Shown here in pieces: positions 8,842-17,698 of a stretch of 42,772 nucleotides of DNA. Position numbers and translations under genes: made by a program. This stretch comes from an uncultured Alistipes sp. (GTDB taxonomy: Bacteria > Bacteroidota > Bacteroidia > Bacteroidales > Rikenellaceae), in assembly GCA_949296295.1 (NCBI GenBank), contig CASFOM010000230.1, forward strand, positions 1 through 42,772, written 5' to 3'. How positions within the stretch are numbered: the stretch's first letter is position 1; every line of letters starts with the position of its first letter. Below the pieces are notes generated by a model. That model did not search any database. It worked only from the letters and a program-made list of their open reading frames with translations, and was not told where the DNA came from.

Positions 8842-9315
8842 ATGAATATCGACTTGATAGTTACCGGAAAAACCAACGTAAGCTACATCATGGAAGGAGT
8901 AGCTGAATATGAGAAGCGGTTAATCCGGTATATTCGTTTCCGGATAGTGGTTTTACCGGAGGTCAAAAATGCCTCCTCCCTGACTCCCAACCTTTTGAAA
9001 CAACGGGAAGCGGAGGCTATGCTCCTGAAGTTTCAAGAGTATGATCGAATCATTTTGTTGGATGAAAAGGGAAAAGAATGTACTTCGGAGGAATTTGCTG
9101 TCCGGTTGGAGCGTATGATGAGCAGCGGGTTACGTAATGTAGCTTTCGTGGTAGGAGGAGCCTACGGATTTGATGAGTGCATTTATCGTGTCGCCCAAGA
9201 GAAAATATCAATTTCAAAAATGACTTTTTCTCATCAGATGATTCGTTTGCTTTTTATTGAACAGCTTTATCGGGCAATGACGATACTTCGGGGAGAACCT
9301 TATCATCACCGATGA
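8842..9315 (+). CDS. rlmH: 23S rRNA pseudouridine-1915 N3-methyltransferase
   Basis: SPOUT-class enzyme that methylates pseudouridine 1915 in helix 69 of 23S rRNA on the assembled 70S ribosome. I chose the ATG at 8842, giving 157 residues starting MNIDLIVTGKT, which is the family's usual length. An ATG at 8821 would add seven residues. The SAM-binding knot shows as FVVGGAYGFD and the C-terminal signature as FSHQMIRLLFIEQLYRA, ending in a YHH-type tail (EPYHHR) as is typical. Confidence 0.95.
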   Translation: MNIDLIVTGKTNVSYIMEGVAEYEKRLIRYIRFRIVVLPEVKNASSLTPNLLKQREAEAMLLKFQEYDRIILLDEKGKECTSEEFAVRLERMMSSGLRNVAFVVGGAYGFDECIYRVAQEKISISKMTFSHQMIRLLFIEQLYRAMTILRGEPYHHR

Positions 9316-9382
9316 TGGCTTGATTCGAAAAATTACCTTGAACGGATTATAAATTTGAAGCAAAATGCTTAGAAACAGCTAA

Positions 9383-12300
9383 ATGGGTTCAGGAATGAAG
9401 ATGCGTTGGCGTGATGTGAACATAGCTAAAACTTGGGTCCGTATAGAGAATAAAATTGCTCGCCGCGGATTATTTTGGGGTATCTTGTTGTTATTGGCAT
9501 ATGGTATCTTGTATTATGTCTCTAATAAGTTATACTGTGTACAAACCGGATATCGGGTTGAACGAAAGCTACAAAAAGCCAAAGAAGTTTCTACCCACTG
9601 GGCTGAAATTTGGACACAAACCTCGGATAAAGAAGCAGGAATAAAAAAGATTCAGGAAAACAGCCTGTTTCATAAACTGAATGAAAACAATTTTCTGTTG
9701 TGCCTGTTTGATCAAGGAAAGTTGGTCTATTGGAATCAGGAAGTCAATGAACCCGACTCGGTAATCTACCGCCTCTCCCCTCAGGCCATTCATCAGATAA
9801 ATAATCGGATTGTCTATCCTTTCGTCTTCGACCAAAACAACAGACGTTTGGTCATGATGCTTGAAGTATCGAACTTCCTGCCTGAACGGAATGATTCTTT
9901 TTCCGGAAGTGAAAATGCTCCCTTATTCCGTATCTATTCCGACCATCCTGATCAGGGAATGGCCTTGGAAGATGAATCCCACAATTATTTTTTGTCGATT
10001 GAACCCGTCGGTACTCACGCTCCTTTCCCCTGGGTAGGGATTATTGCCTGGATAGGGTGGCTGACAGTAGTACTCTCTTTGGCTTTATTAGTATTGAAGC
10101 GAATGACGATTTACAACGGTCCCTGGATGCTTTTACTCTTGTTTATCGGCTTGCTTGGGATATGGGTGGTGGCCGAATTCAGCCATGTTCTGCCCCAAAA
10201 CTATCCTGTTTTCAAGCCGGAACATCCGGTTAACGGGATATTGGTCAGGTGGTTCGGACCTCATCTCACTATGGGAAATGTTTTGATAATCAGTATTCTG
10301 TTCTTTATATACACTTTAGTTAAAGTACGGGCACGTTATAAATTGAAGATTTATTTCCGCCATGCTACTCCTTCATTCCGACATCTTTATATCGGATGGA
10401 CAGCCATCTCTTACGGCTTATTCTTAGCAATCGCCACTGTGGCCATGCTCTTGTTCATATTCGATCATTTTGCCTTTAAAACCGTTTATGAGACTTTCGC
10501 GGCTGATCCTGCTATGATTGCTCTTCTTATGGCATTAATTGCTGTTAATGCAACTATTCCTTTATTTGTTCTGCATCTGAGCCAGGTGTTCAATCGTAAG
10601 GAGATTGCGTGGATTGTTCTTGGAATGTTGGTTACCGGTACGGTCGTCATACTCTCCTTATCAAGAACCGTAACGTATATGGAATACCTGGCACTTGCTT
10701 TTTTTGTATTGACTTTGGGAATGATATTCTTTCAATATAAATATCGGTTGAGGGTATTTTTTACCTGTTATGTGGGAATAACTGCTTTTTTCTTCACTTT
10801 GGCGGCCTTCCATGATGCCATTACCGGAAATACCGATATGCCTCATAAAATTGCCACGACCATTTATAACAGCAAAAACCGGGTAATAGAAGGACCGTAT
10901 GACTATATCTTGAAAACGAACAGAAAAGAGTGGCAGCAATTTTCTTATTACTCATTTATTAAAGTGGAAAAACAGAAAATTGTTGATTTCGGAGGACGGT
11001 ATGTCTATGGCGAGGCAGAAGGAAGAAATAAAATATTGCCCGTAAATCGGCTTCATTGGAAAAAAGAGAATGGGAAAAATGATACGTTGTTTCAAGCGAA
11101 CAATTTTATTCATTATGCTTTTTTACCTCAGATGTCTCAGGATAAAATGGTGGTGGTATCCTATCCCAAACCTCGGTTTGTGGATTTTCTCTCCATGTTT
11201 TTGCATTTGTTCGTCTTATTGTGGGTAGGTGGGGTATGCTTGTTTGGAATTACCCTCCTTTTACCTAAGATACGACGTTGGCCCAATAGCCTTTACCAAC
11301 AGGTATGTACTACCATCTTCCTCTCTGTAATCCTCTCTGTTTTGGCTGTCTTGATAGTGGTGGTACGGTATGTTGTAAAAGAACGGGATGACATCTCCAA
11401 AGCCCAACTTTTTACCCTGTTTAATACCACTGTCGCTGATTTCAATACCCTTTTTCGTGTAGTTCCCTATACTCCTGAAGGATTAAAATTATGGACACAT
11501 AATTTAAAAACCAGTTATTGGCTTGACCTGAATGTGTATGATGAATCGGGAAGCCTGCTGGCTTGTTCCAACCCTAAGGCATTGGCTCATAAACTGATTC
11601 CGATACGGATGAATCCTCAGGTGTTTCAATCTCCTCAAGAAACAGGAAACTTAACGTATGTGGAGGAATCGGTCAAAGGATTCGATTGTTTCTCTTTTTA
11701 TTGTAAATTACAAATCCCCGGGACCGACGATTATGTGTTCCTTCATGCTCTCTTCCCTGGAAATTTTTATGAAATGGGAGCATTGCCCATAGTGGTCAAT
11801 ATGATGAATATATTTTCAGTGGTTGTCTTTCTCTCCATGGTCATTTCCGGGTTGTTTTACAGACAGATTATGAAACCGATTCGTTTGATTCAGAATAGTA
11901 TCCGAAACATTCGTTATCGTCAGAGAATAGAAAATTCTCCTTATGACAAGCACAGTGAAATAGGACAGTTGCTGGAACAGTACAACCAGACTATCGATGA
12001 GTTGGCAGTGACCTATACGGAATTGGCCCGGCATGAACGTCAGGATGCCTGGAGGATGATTGCCCGGCAGATGGCACATGAGTTGAAAAATCCTCTTACC
12101 CCAATTAAGTTGAAGGCACAAATGATTCTTCATCGGCGGAAAACGGGGGATACCCACTGGGACGATAAAATAGATGAGAGTCTGCAATTAATTGTGTCAC
12201 AAACCGAGATTTTAGCCAATATTATTACTGAATTCTCCTCATTGGGAAAGATAAATGAAAAACCGCCTGTTCGGGTAAACATAGATAAAATGTGTCGGGA

Positions 12301-12760
12301 ATTAATCTCTTTTTATTCCTGCTTTCATGGCGTGACCATTCATTATCAGAATTTGGATACTTCGTTATATGCCAATGTGAATTACGATAATTTATGGAGT
12401 GTCATACTGAACCTGATTTCCAATGCCGTATCTGCTGTCCATGCCGTAAAGGATATTCGTCATGGGCACATCATACTGAAAGTTCGCAGTGATGGTCCTC
12501 AGCATATAGAAATATCTGTTTCGGATAATGGATGTGGAATTCCCAAAGAAGAACAACCAATGATTTTTGCGCCTAATTTTACCACGAAGAAAAACGGAAG
12601 CGGTTTGGGATTGGTCATTTCTCAACAAATGGTTCAGGCCATGAAAGGACGTCTTTATTTCGAATCCAAAGAAGGAGTGGGGACGGTCTTTTATATTGTT
12701 ATTGAACAGGCATTGCCTTTGGATGAAGAGGAACAAAAAAACGGGTTACAGGCATTATAA
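9383..12760 (+). CDS. Large NtrY-like sensor histidine kinase
   Basis: Membrane sensor kinase of 1125 residues, much longer than ordinary kinases. One membrane helix (about residues 29-48) is followed by an extracytoplasmic region, a block of about eight to ten helices, a second extracytoplasmic region and a final helix. A HAMP linker begins MKPIRLIQNSIRNIRY. The H-box MAHELKNPLTPIK has phosphoacceptor His899. The ATPase domain has an N-box (NLISNAVSAV), G1 (DNGCGIP) and G2 (GSGLGLVIS). DAWRMIARQMAHELKNPLTP resembles NtrY. No response regulator is nearby, so its partner is unknown. The start is uncertain by up to six residues (ATGs at 9383, 9395 and 9401). Confidence 0.85.
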   Translation: MGSGMKMRWRDVNIAKTWVRIENKIARRGLFWGILLLLAYGILYYVSNKLYCVQTGYRVERKLQKAKEVSTHWAEIWTQTSDKEAGIKKIQENSLFHKLNENNFLLCLFDQGKLVYWNQEVNEPDSVIYRLSPQAIHQINNRIVYPFVFDQNNRRLVMMLEVSNFLPERNDSFSGSENAPLFRIYSDHPDQGMALEDESHNYFLSIEPVGTHAPFPWVGIIAWIGWLTVVLSLALLVLKRMTIYNGPWMLLLLFIGLLGIWVVAEFSHVLPQNYPVFKPEHPVNGILVRWFGPHLTMGNVLIISILFFIYTLVKVRARYKLKIYFRHATPSFRHLYIGWTAISYGLFLAIATVAMLLFIFDHFAFKTVYETFAADPAMIALLMALIAVNATIPLFVLHLSQVFNRKEIAWIVLGMLVTGTVVILSLSRTVTYMEYLALAFFVLTLGMIFFQYKYRLRVFFTCYVGITAFFFTLAAFHDAITGNTDMPHKIATTIYNSKNRVIEGPYDYILKTNRKEWQQFSYYSFIKVEKQKIVDFGGRYVYGEAEGRNKILPVNRLHWKKENGKNDTLFQANNFIHYAFLPQMSQDKMVVVSYPKPRFVDFLSMFLHLFVLLWVGGVCLFGITLLLPKIRRWPNSLYQQVCTTIFLSVILSVLAVLIVVVRYVVKERDDISKAQLFTLFNTTVADFNTLFRVVPYTPEGLKLWTHNLKTSYWLDLNVYDESGSLLACSNPKALAHKLIPIRMNPQVFQSPQETGNLTYVEESVKGFDCFSFYCKLQIPGTDDYVFLHALFPGNFYEMGALPIVVNMMNIFSVVVFLSMVISGLFYRQIMKPIRLIQNSIRNIRYRQRIENSPYDKHSEIGQLLEQYNQTIDELAVTYTELARHERQDAWRMIARQMAHELKNPLTPIKLKAQMILHRRKTGDTHWDDKIDESLQLIVSQTEILANIITEFSSLGKINEKPPVRVNIDKMCRELISFYSCFHGVTIHYQNLDTSLYANVNYDNLWSVILNLISNAVSAVHAVKDIRHGHIILKVRSDGPQHIEISVSDNGCGIPKEEQPMIFAPNFTTKKNGSGLGLVISQQMVQAMKGRLYFESKEGVGTVFYIVIEQALPLDEEEQKNGLQAL

Positions 12761-12783
12761 AACAGACCAGGATGTCCGTTTCC

Positions 12784-13641
12784 TTAGTTAAAAGCAGTAC
12801 GAACAAAAAGAGCCACCTCTTCCATTAACCATTTGGGGGTTGAAGTCGCTCCGCAAATGCCTACCGAATGAATCCCTTGAAACCATTCCGGACGGATGCT
12901 TTCTTTATCTTCAATTTTATAACAACGAGGATTCACGTTTTGACAAGTTTCAAACAACGCTTTCCCGTTGGAACTGTGGGCTCCACTGACAAACAATATC
13001 AAATCATAACGTGAGGCAAACTCCTGTAAATGTTTAAAACGATTGGAAACCTGCCCACAAATGGTTTTATGTATGGTAACCTTCGATTGGGCCCTTGCCT
13101 GTATTTCTTCGGCAATTTGGTCAAATAGGGAGGAGGATTGTGTCGTTTGAGAAAGCAGATATAGAGGGCGGGTAAAATCAAGTTGAGATAAATCTTCCCG
13201 GGTTTCAATGACCATGGCGCGATTCTCTATTTGCCCGTTCAACCCAATCACTTCGGGATGGCCTTGCTTACCTAAAATAACCACTTGTCCATTGACTGAT
13301 TGCATCTCTGTATCTGCCTCGATTACTTTTTTTTGTAACGCAGCAACAACAGGACAGGTGGCATCTATCAGATGAATGCCGCATTGACGGGCCAAAGCAT
13401 AAGTGGCAGGAGGTTCTCCATGTGCCCGAATAAGAACGGTTTGACCTGTGTAAGAGGATAATTCCTGGGTATTGATGGTGCGAAGCCCTAACTTGGAAAG
13501 ACGGGACATCTCCTTGTGATTATGCATGATATCTCCTAAAGAGAAAACGGGAATGCCTTGCTGTAAAGCTTCTTCTGCCTTCTTTATCGCAGTTACTACA
13601 CCGAAACAAAAACCGGATTGCTCGTCTATTTCTACTTGCAT
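12784..13641 (-). CDS. ispH: 4-hydroxy-3-methylbut-2-enyl diphosphate reductase
   Basis: Last enzyme of the non-mevalonate isoprenoid pathway. It uses an iron-sulfur cluster to convert HMBPP to IPP and DMAPP. The protein has 285 residues. Cluster cysteines are seen in SGFCFGV (Cys12), DATCPVV and ICGATSTP. Substrate-binding motifs include RAHGEPP, TQTTQSS and SGAHSSNGKALFE. ATG start at 13641. A TAACTTTG box sits 23-30 bases upstream, next to copy 2 of the dispersed repeat, which suggests a separate promoter from the cmk operon. It converges on the sensor kinase gene with only 23 bases between. Confidence 0.95.
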   Translation of the reverse strand: MQVEIDEQSGFCFGVVTAIKKAEEALQQGIPVFSLGDIMHNHKEMSRLSKLGLRTINTQELSSYTGQTVLIRAHGEPPATYALARQCGIHLIDATCPVVAALQKKVIEADTEMQSVNGQVVILGKQGHPEVIGLNGQIENRAMVIETREDLSQLDFTRPLYLLSQTTQSSSLFDQIAEEIQARAQSKVTIHKTICGQVSNRFKHLQEFASRYDLILFVSGAHSSNGKALFETCQNVNPRCYKIEDKESIRPEWFQGIHSVGICGATSTPKWLMEEVALFVRTAFN

Positions 13642-13663
13642 GGAATTGAAAAATAAGATGTTA

Positions 13664-13671
13664 CAAAGTTA
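13664..13671 (-). promoter_or_regulatory. Candidate -7 box for ispH
   Basis: On the minus strand this reads TAACTTTG, a full match to TAnnTTTG, 23-30 bases upstream of the start. The expected -33 position falls inside copy 2 of the dispersed repeat and has no clear TTTG. Confidence 0.4.
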
Positions 13672-13790
13672 GAAATTGTTTGGATTTATTTTCGAATGAT
13701 TTGAAGGCTATTTTTACGCTGATTGCTTTGTCTGATGAAGAAGACAGCGAGTGCCGATGAATAGAACAGAACGAAACAATCCTCAAAAGA
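13672..13790. repeat. Dispersed intergenic repeat, copy 2
   Basis: Bases 13678-13707 equal 4530-4559 exactly. The following T-rich stretch ends CGCTG as in copy 1, then TGTCTGATGAAGnnGACAG (13729-13747) recurs, and the tail is A-rich. It occupies most of the 172-base gap between cmk and ispH and abuts the candidate ispH -7 box. No coding capacity is seen. Confidence 0.8.
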
Positions 13791-13813
13791 TGAAAAGAAT
13801 CAAAAACAGACGC

Positions 13814-14503
13814 CTATTCCTGAGTACGTTCCTTGATTAACTTCATCACCCACTCCATCTGTTCTGGAATACTCATGTGACTGTTATCCAATAATAACGC
13901 ATCCGGAGCCTGACGTAACGGACTGACAGCCCGTTCCGTATCAAGACGGTCCCGTTCTTCTATATTCCGCAGAATCTCGTCAAAACTGACCGAACTGCCC
14001 TGGGCGCGTAATTCCTTATATCGCCGTTCTGCCCGTACTTCTGGGGCTGCTGTCATGAACAGTTTTAATTCCGCATTCGGAAAAACAACCGTACCGATGT
14101 CACGTCCATCCATAACCACTCCTTTATCCATCCCCATTTGTTGTTGACGGGAGACTAAGAATTTGCGAACTTCAGGGATAGCACTTATACTGCTTACGTA
14201 TCGGCTTACCTCCATGCTCCGGATTAGTTTCTCTACATTTTCCCCATTTAAATAGATGTCGCTTTTCTGCGTTTCCGGACAATAATGGAAAGAAAGATGG
14301 ATTTCGTTTAATCGGGAAATCAATTCCTTTTCGTTTATTTTTCCATCCTTGATCATTCCTTCCTGACGGGCGAAAAGAGCGACAGCCCGGTACATGGCTC
14401 CCGTATCAATGAACAGGTATCCCAAACGCGCTGCAATGGCTTTTGCAAAACTGCTTTTCCCGCAGGAGGAGTATCCGTCTATGGCTATGATGATTTTTTT
14501 CAT
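13814..14503 (-). CDS. cmk: Cytidylate kinase
   Basis: Cytosolic kinase that phosphorylates CMP and dCMP with ATP, recycling the CMP released in RNA and lipid turnover. The protein has 229 residues. The P-loop is GYSSCGKSSFAKA (residues 10-22). The CMP-binding region includes DGRDIGTVVFP, and the lid region ERRYKELRAQG precedes ERDRLDTERAVSPL. ATG start at 14503, seven bases after the stop of the LysE-family gene, so it is the last gene of the acpP-fabF-rnc-lysE-cmk run. Confidence 0.95.
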   Translation of the reverse strand: MKKIIIAIDGYSSCGKSSFAKAIAARLGYLFIDTGAMYRAVALFARQEGMIKDGKINEKELISRLNEIHLSFHYCPETQKSDIYLNGENVEKLIRSMEVSRYVSSISAIPEVRKFLVSRQQQMGMDKGVVMDGRDIGTVVFPNAELKLFMTAAPEVRAERRYKELRAQGSSVSFDEILRNIEERDRLDTERAVSPLRQAPDALLLDNSHMSIPEQMEWVMKLIKERTQE

Positions 14504-14510
14504 GGTTATT

Positions 14511-15167
14511 CTATTTTACAATTTGTTCCACACCTACGCTCGGCATTTCAAATACAACACTCAAAATAGTGATGATTCCCAATAAAATAATTACTCCTCC
14601 GGCAATCTTGTTCAACACAACCAAATGACGGGGACGGAATTTACGGCGAACCTTATTGATGGAAAAGGTGAGCAGGAACCACCAACTTGATGCTCCGGCA
14701 AAAACCCCTAAAACAGCCGGAATCCCTTGTCGTAAAGAGGGACTGCTCTCAAACCCCAAGGAGGTAAAGAGGGCTACGAAAACCAAGATATAGGCGGGAT
14801 TGGTCAAAGTAAGAAAAAAGACAGAGATATAGTCTTTAAAAGCACGCTCATTGCGGGCCCGTTTCCCGCCTCGCTTGAATGAGGTCTTCTTATAGTAGAT
14901 GGAGAGCCCTATACCAATGATAATAATACCTCCTACCACAGTCAATAATTGCATACGGCTCTCTATAAATGACATGACAAGGGTAAGGAAAAACATCGCT
15001 ATTGTAGCAAAAATCGTATCGGCCGTCGCTGCTCCCAATCCGGAACAAAACCCGGATTTGAAATGTTTGTTCAAAGTTCGTTGGATACATAATACTCCGA
15101 TGGGACCCAAGGGTATGGAGCTCAATAAACCGATAACTATTCCTTTGAATAAAAAGGTCAGTTCCAT
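14511..15167 (-). CDS. LysE/RhtB-family amino acid exporter-like protein
   Basis: Inner-membrane protein of 218 residues with about six hydrophobic segments and the LysE-family N-terminal motif SIPLGPIGVLCIQRTL (about residues 16-31). A conserved TNPAYILVFVALF appears mid-protein, followed by a basic RRKFRPRH loop. Members export amino acids or similar small molecules, but the substrate cannot be read from the sequence. It lies between rnc (42 bases upstream) and cmk (7 bases downstream) on one strand, and is probably co-transcribed. Confidence 0.8.
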   Translation of the reverse strand: MELTFLFKGIVIGLLSSIPLGPIGVLCIQRTLNKHFKSGFCSGLGAATADTIFATIAMFFLTLVMSFIESRMQLLTVVGGIIIIGIGLSIYYKKTSFKRGGKRARNERAFKDYISVFFLTLTNPAYILVFVALFTSLGFESSPSLRQGIPAVLGVFAGASSWWFLLTFSINKVRRKFRPRHLVVLNKIAGGVIILLGIITILSVVFEMPSVGVEQIVK

Positions 15168-15209
15168 GATGAGTTAATGGCGTTTGAGGGATAGGTAAAA
15201 CAATGTCAT

Positions 15210-15965
15210 TTATCGATGCCGCATCTGTAACTTGTTCAGCAATTTCATCTCTCCTAAAGCATTCTTCGCAGAACGTTGTTCCGCCTCTTTTTTGGAATCT
15301 CCAATACCATACCCTTTGGGTTGTCCGTCAATAAGAACTATGGAGGAAAACTGTTGTTCCACAGCAGACGGATCCGTACTGGGAGCATTTTCAAAAATAA
15401 CTTGCCGACGATGTTGCTGACACCATTCTATCAGACGACTTTTAAAATCTGTCTCCATCTCCAACAAATTGTCCAAATCGATGTATTGATGTACGATATT
15501 ATTGATAAACAAACGATTGGCCGTATTGTAACCTTGATCTAAGTAAAGCGCCCCCATCAGTGCTTCCAAAGCGTCTCCGTAAATGTTCTTTTTGGTATTT
15601 TGATGGTAATTGTTTTGGGAAATGAGATATTTGTCTATGCCCAGACGACGAGCTAACCGGTTCAACGAGGCCCGAGACACTATCTTGGAACGTAGTTGTG
15701 TCAGGAAACCTTCGTCTTCTTCCGGAAATTCTATGAACAGCATATCCGAGACAATGGTCTCTATGACTGCATCGCCTAAGAATTCTAACCGTTCATTATT
15801 GATATTCCTGTTCTCAAAGACAACAGAAGCTGACTTGTGGATTAAAGCCAGCTTGTAAAGTTCTATGTTGTTCGGATAAATACCGAAAATATCTTTCGCA
15901 AGTTTATAAAATTGTTTGTCCCGGGAGAAACGTATCTTCAGGGGAAACAATAACCAGTCAATCAC
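15210..15965 (-). CDS. rnc: Ribonuclease III
   Basis: Double-strand-specific endoribonuclease that matures rRNA and processes structured mRNAs. The protein has 251 residues. The catalytic signature ERLEFLGDAVIETIVSDMLF contains the conserved acidic residues, and a second acidic site is in NIYGDALEALMGALYLD. The C-terminal double-stranded-RNA-binding domain ends GYGIGDSKKEAEQRSAKNAL. The start is GTG at 15965, three bases after the fabF stop, with no upstream ATG in frame, so translation is probably coupled to fabF. This acpP-fabF-rnc order is common in Bacteroidota. Confidence 0.93.
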   Translation of the reverse strand: MIDWLLFPLKIRFSRDKQFYKLAKDIFGIYPNNIELYKLALIHKSASVVFENRNINNERLEFLGDAVIETIVSDMLFIEFPEEDEGFLTQLRSKIVSRASLNRLARRLGIDKYLISQNNYHQNTKKNIYGDALEALMGALYLDQGYNTANRLFINNIVHQYIDLDNLLEMETDFKSRLIEWCQQHRRQVIFENAPSTDPSAVEQQFSSIVLIDGQPKGYGIGDSKKEAEQRSAKNALGEMKLLNKLQMRHR

Positions 15966-15968
15966 GAT

Positions 15969-17219
15969 TTATTCGAATTTTTTTAGAATAACGGTTGCAT
16001 TGTGACCTCCAAAACCGAATGTGTTGCTTAAAGCATAGTTAATATCGCGTTTCTGTGCAACGTTCGGCGTTAAATTCAGTCGAGAATCAATTTGGGGGTC
16101 TAATTCTTCCAGATTGATTGTAGGAGGTATAATTCCTTTGGTCAGAGCCAAGATAGAAGCCAACGCTTCAATGGCACCTGCTGCTCCCAACAAATGACCT
16201 GTCATCGATTTGGTGGAGTTGATGTTCAAGGTGTATGCATGATCTCCAAAAGTCAGCATGATAGCTTTTATTTCCGCTACGTCACCTACTGGTGTTGATG
16301 TCCCGTGTGTATTCACGTAATCGATATCTTCCGGTGTAATTCCTGCATCCGCTATGGCATTCAACATCGATTTACTTGCTCCGCTTCCGTCCGGCAGGGG
16401 TGCTGTCAGATGATAAGCATCGGCGGACATTCCGCAACCAGCTACTTCACAGTAAATTTTGGCTCCGCGTGCCTTTGCGTGTTCATACTCTTCCAAGATC
16501 AAAGCACCGGCGCCTTCTCCTATTACAAAACCGTCGCGAGCTACATCGAATGGACGGGAAGCCTTTGCCGGATCATCATTACGAGTAGAAATCGCCATCA
16601 TGGAACCAAAGCCTCCTACACCCGGTTCACTTACGGCCGCTTCTGAACCTCCTGTGAGCATAATTTCCGCTTTCCCCCAACGAATCTGATTGAATGCATC
16701 TGCAATAGCATGATTGGAAGAAGCACAAGCAGAAACGGTCGCATAATTAGGTCCTCGGAAACCATACTTCATGGATATATGTCCTGCAGAGATGTCTGCA
16801 ATCATTTTAGGAATAAAGAAAGGGCTGTAGCGTGGAGTTCCATCGCCTTCTACAAACCCTTTCGTTTCCTGGTGGAAAGTAATCAATCCACCTATACCTG
16901 ATGCCCAAATGACTCCTGAGCGGTCCAAATCAATCTTTTCCAAATCCAGATTGGAATCTTTTACCGCTTGTTCTGCCGCTACCAAGGCATACTGTGTATA
17001 TAAATCGTATTTGCGTGCCTCTTTGCGATCGAAATGGTCATTGGCATTGTACCCTTTTACTTCGCAGGCAAATCTTGTCTTGAATTTAGTAGCATCAAAT
17101 TTTGTAATAGGTGCGGCTCCGCTGACTCCTTTTTCGAGATTTGAAAAATATTCTTCAATGTTATTTCCTAACGGATTAATAGTACCTATGCCTGTAACTA
17201 CAACTCTTCTTAATTTCAT
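15969..17219 (-). CDS. fabF: Beta-ketoacyl-ACP synthase II
   Basis: Condensing enzyme of type II fatty acid synthesis. It elongates acyl-ACP with malonyl-ACP. The ATG at 17219 gives 416 residues starting MKLRRVVVTGIG, the usual N-terminus. The longer frame to 17231 begins at TTG. The catalytic triad is visible: Cys in TVSACASSNHAIADAF, His in NTHGTSTPVGD and His in KSMTGHLLGAAGAIEAL. The gene follows acpP, its substrate carrier, by 89 bases and is nearly contiguous with rnc. Confidence 0.96.
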   Translation of the reverse strand: MKLRRVVVTGIGTINPLGNNIEEYFSNLEKGVSGAAPITKFDATKFKTRFACEVKGYNANDHFDRKEARKYDLYTQYALVAAEQAVKDSNLDLEKIDLDRSGVIWASGIGGLITFHQETKGFVEGDGTPRYSPFFIPKMIADISAGHISMKYGFRGPNYATVSACASSNHAIADAFNQIRWGKAEIMLTGGSEAAVSEPGVGGFGSMMAISTRNDDPAKASRPFDVARDGFVIGEGAGALILEEYEHAKARGAKIYCEVAGCGMSADAYHLTAPLPDGSGASKSMLNAIADAGITPEDIDYVNTHGTSTPVGDVAEIKAIMLTFGDHAYTLNINSTKSMTGHLLGAAGAIEALASILALTKGIIPPTINLEELDPQIDSRLNLTPNVAQKRDINYALSNTFGFGGHNATVILKKFE

Positions 17220-17308
17220 ATCTGGTTTCAAATATTGATTTAAAAGACAAGATTGGTTCCTGTCAAACTATTTTAGGGATGTTTGAATGTTCGTCTTCTT
17301 TGTTTAAA

Positions 17309-17545
17309 TTAGTTCTTTTTGCTTTCGATATAGCTGATTGCATCACCTACAGTAGTGATCTTTTCTGCATCTTCATCAGGAATTTGGATATCGAATACTT
17401 TTTCGAATTCCATGATCAGTTCTACTGTGTCGAGAGAGTCTGCTCCCAAATCGTTGGTAAAACTTGCAGATGGAACAACAGCTGCTTCATCAACACTTAA
17501 TTTTTCAACAATGATTTCAACTACTTTTGATGAAATTTCTGACAT
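17309..17545 (-). CDS. acpP: Acyl carrier protein
   Basis: Small acidic carrier of growing fatty acyl chains. The protein has 78 residues, the standard length. The 4'-phosphopantetheine attachment serine is Ser37 in [12 protein letters not shown]. The C-terminal helices [19 protein letters not shown] are typical. It heads the acpP-fabF-rnc run. A TAACTTTG box 66-73 bases upstream is a candidate promoter. Confidence 0.97.
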   Translation of the reverse strand: MSEISSKVVEIIVEKLSVDEAAVVPSASFTNDLGADSLDTVELIMEFEKVFDIQIPDEDAEKITTVGDAISYIESKKN

Positions 17546-17610
17546 GATTCTAATTTTTTGAGTTTGACAATTCTATTTCTTAATGCTCTTTGTCTGAGCA
17601 AATTTTTTGG

Positions 17611-17618
17611 CAAAGTTA
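17611..17618 (-). promoter_or_regulatory. Candidate -7 box for acpP
   Basis: On the minus strand this reads TAACTTTG, matching TAnnTTTG, and would leave a leader of about 60 bases before acpP. No clean -33 TTTG is present 19-21 bases upstream. The 153-base gap also has to hold the divergent purN promoter. Confidence 0.42.
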
Positions 17619-17698
17619 TAATTTTTTAATTTACTTTTGTCTATTACTACGATTTTTTTTACTTATAGAGATTTTTTTGATTTTGTAATTTATTGTTT

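Noticed and set aside
12761-12783. Terminator between the sensor kinase gene and ispH
   Set aside because: A short imperfect stem exists but it has a mismatch and no T run.
16305-16646. Plus-strand open frames inside fabF
   Set aside because: They are antisense to a clear conserved gene and have biased, unrecognisable protein sequence.
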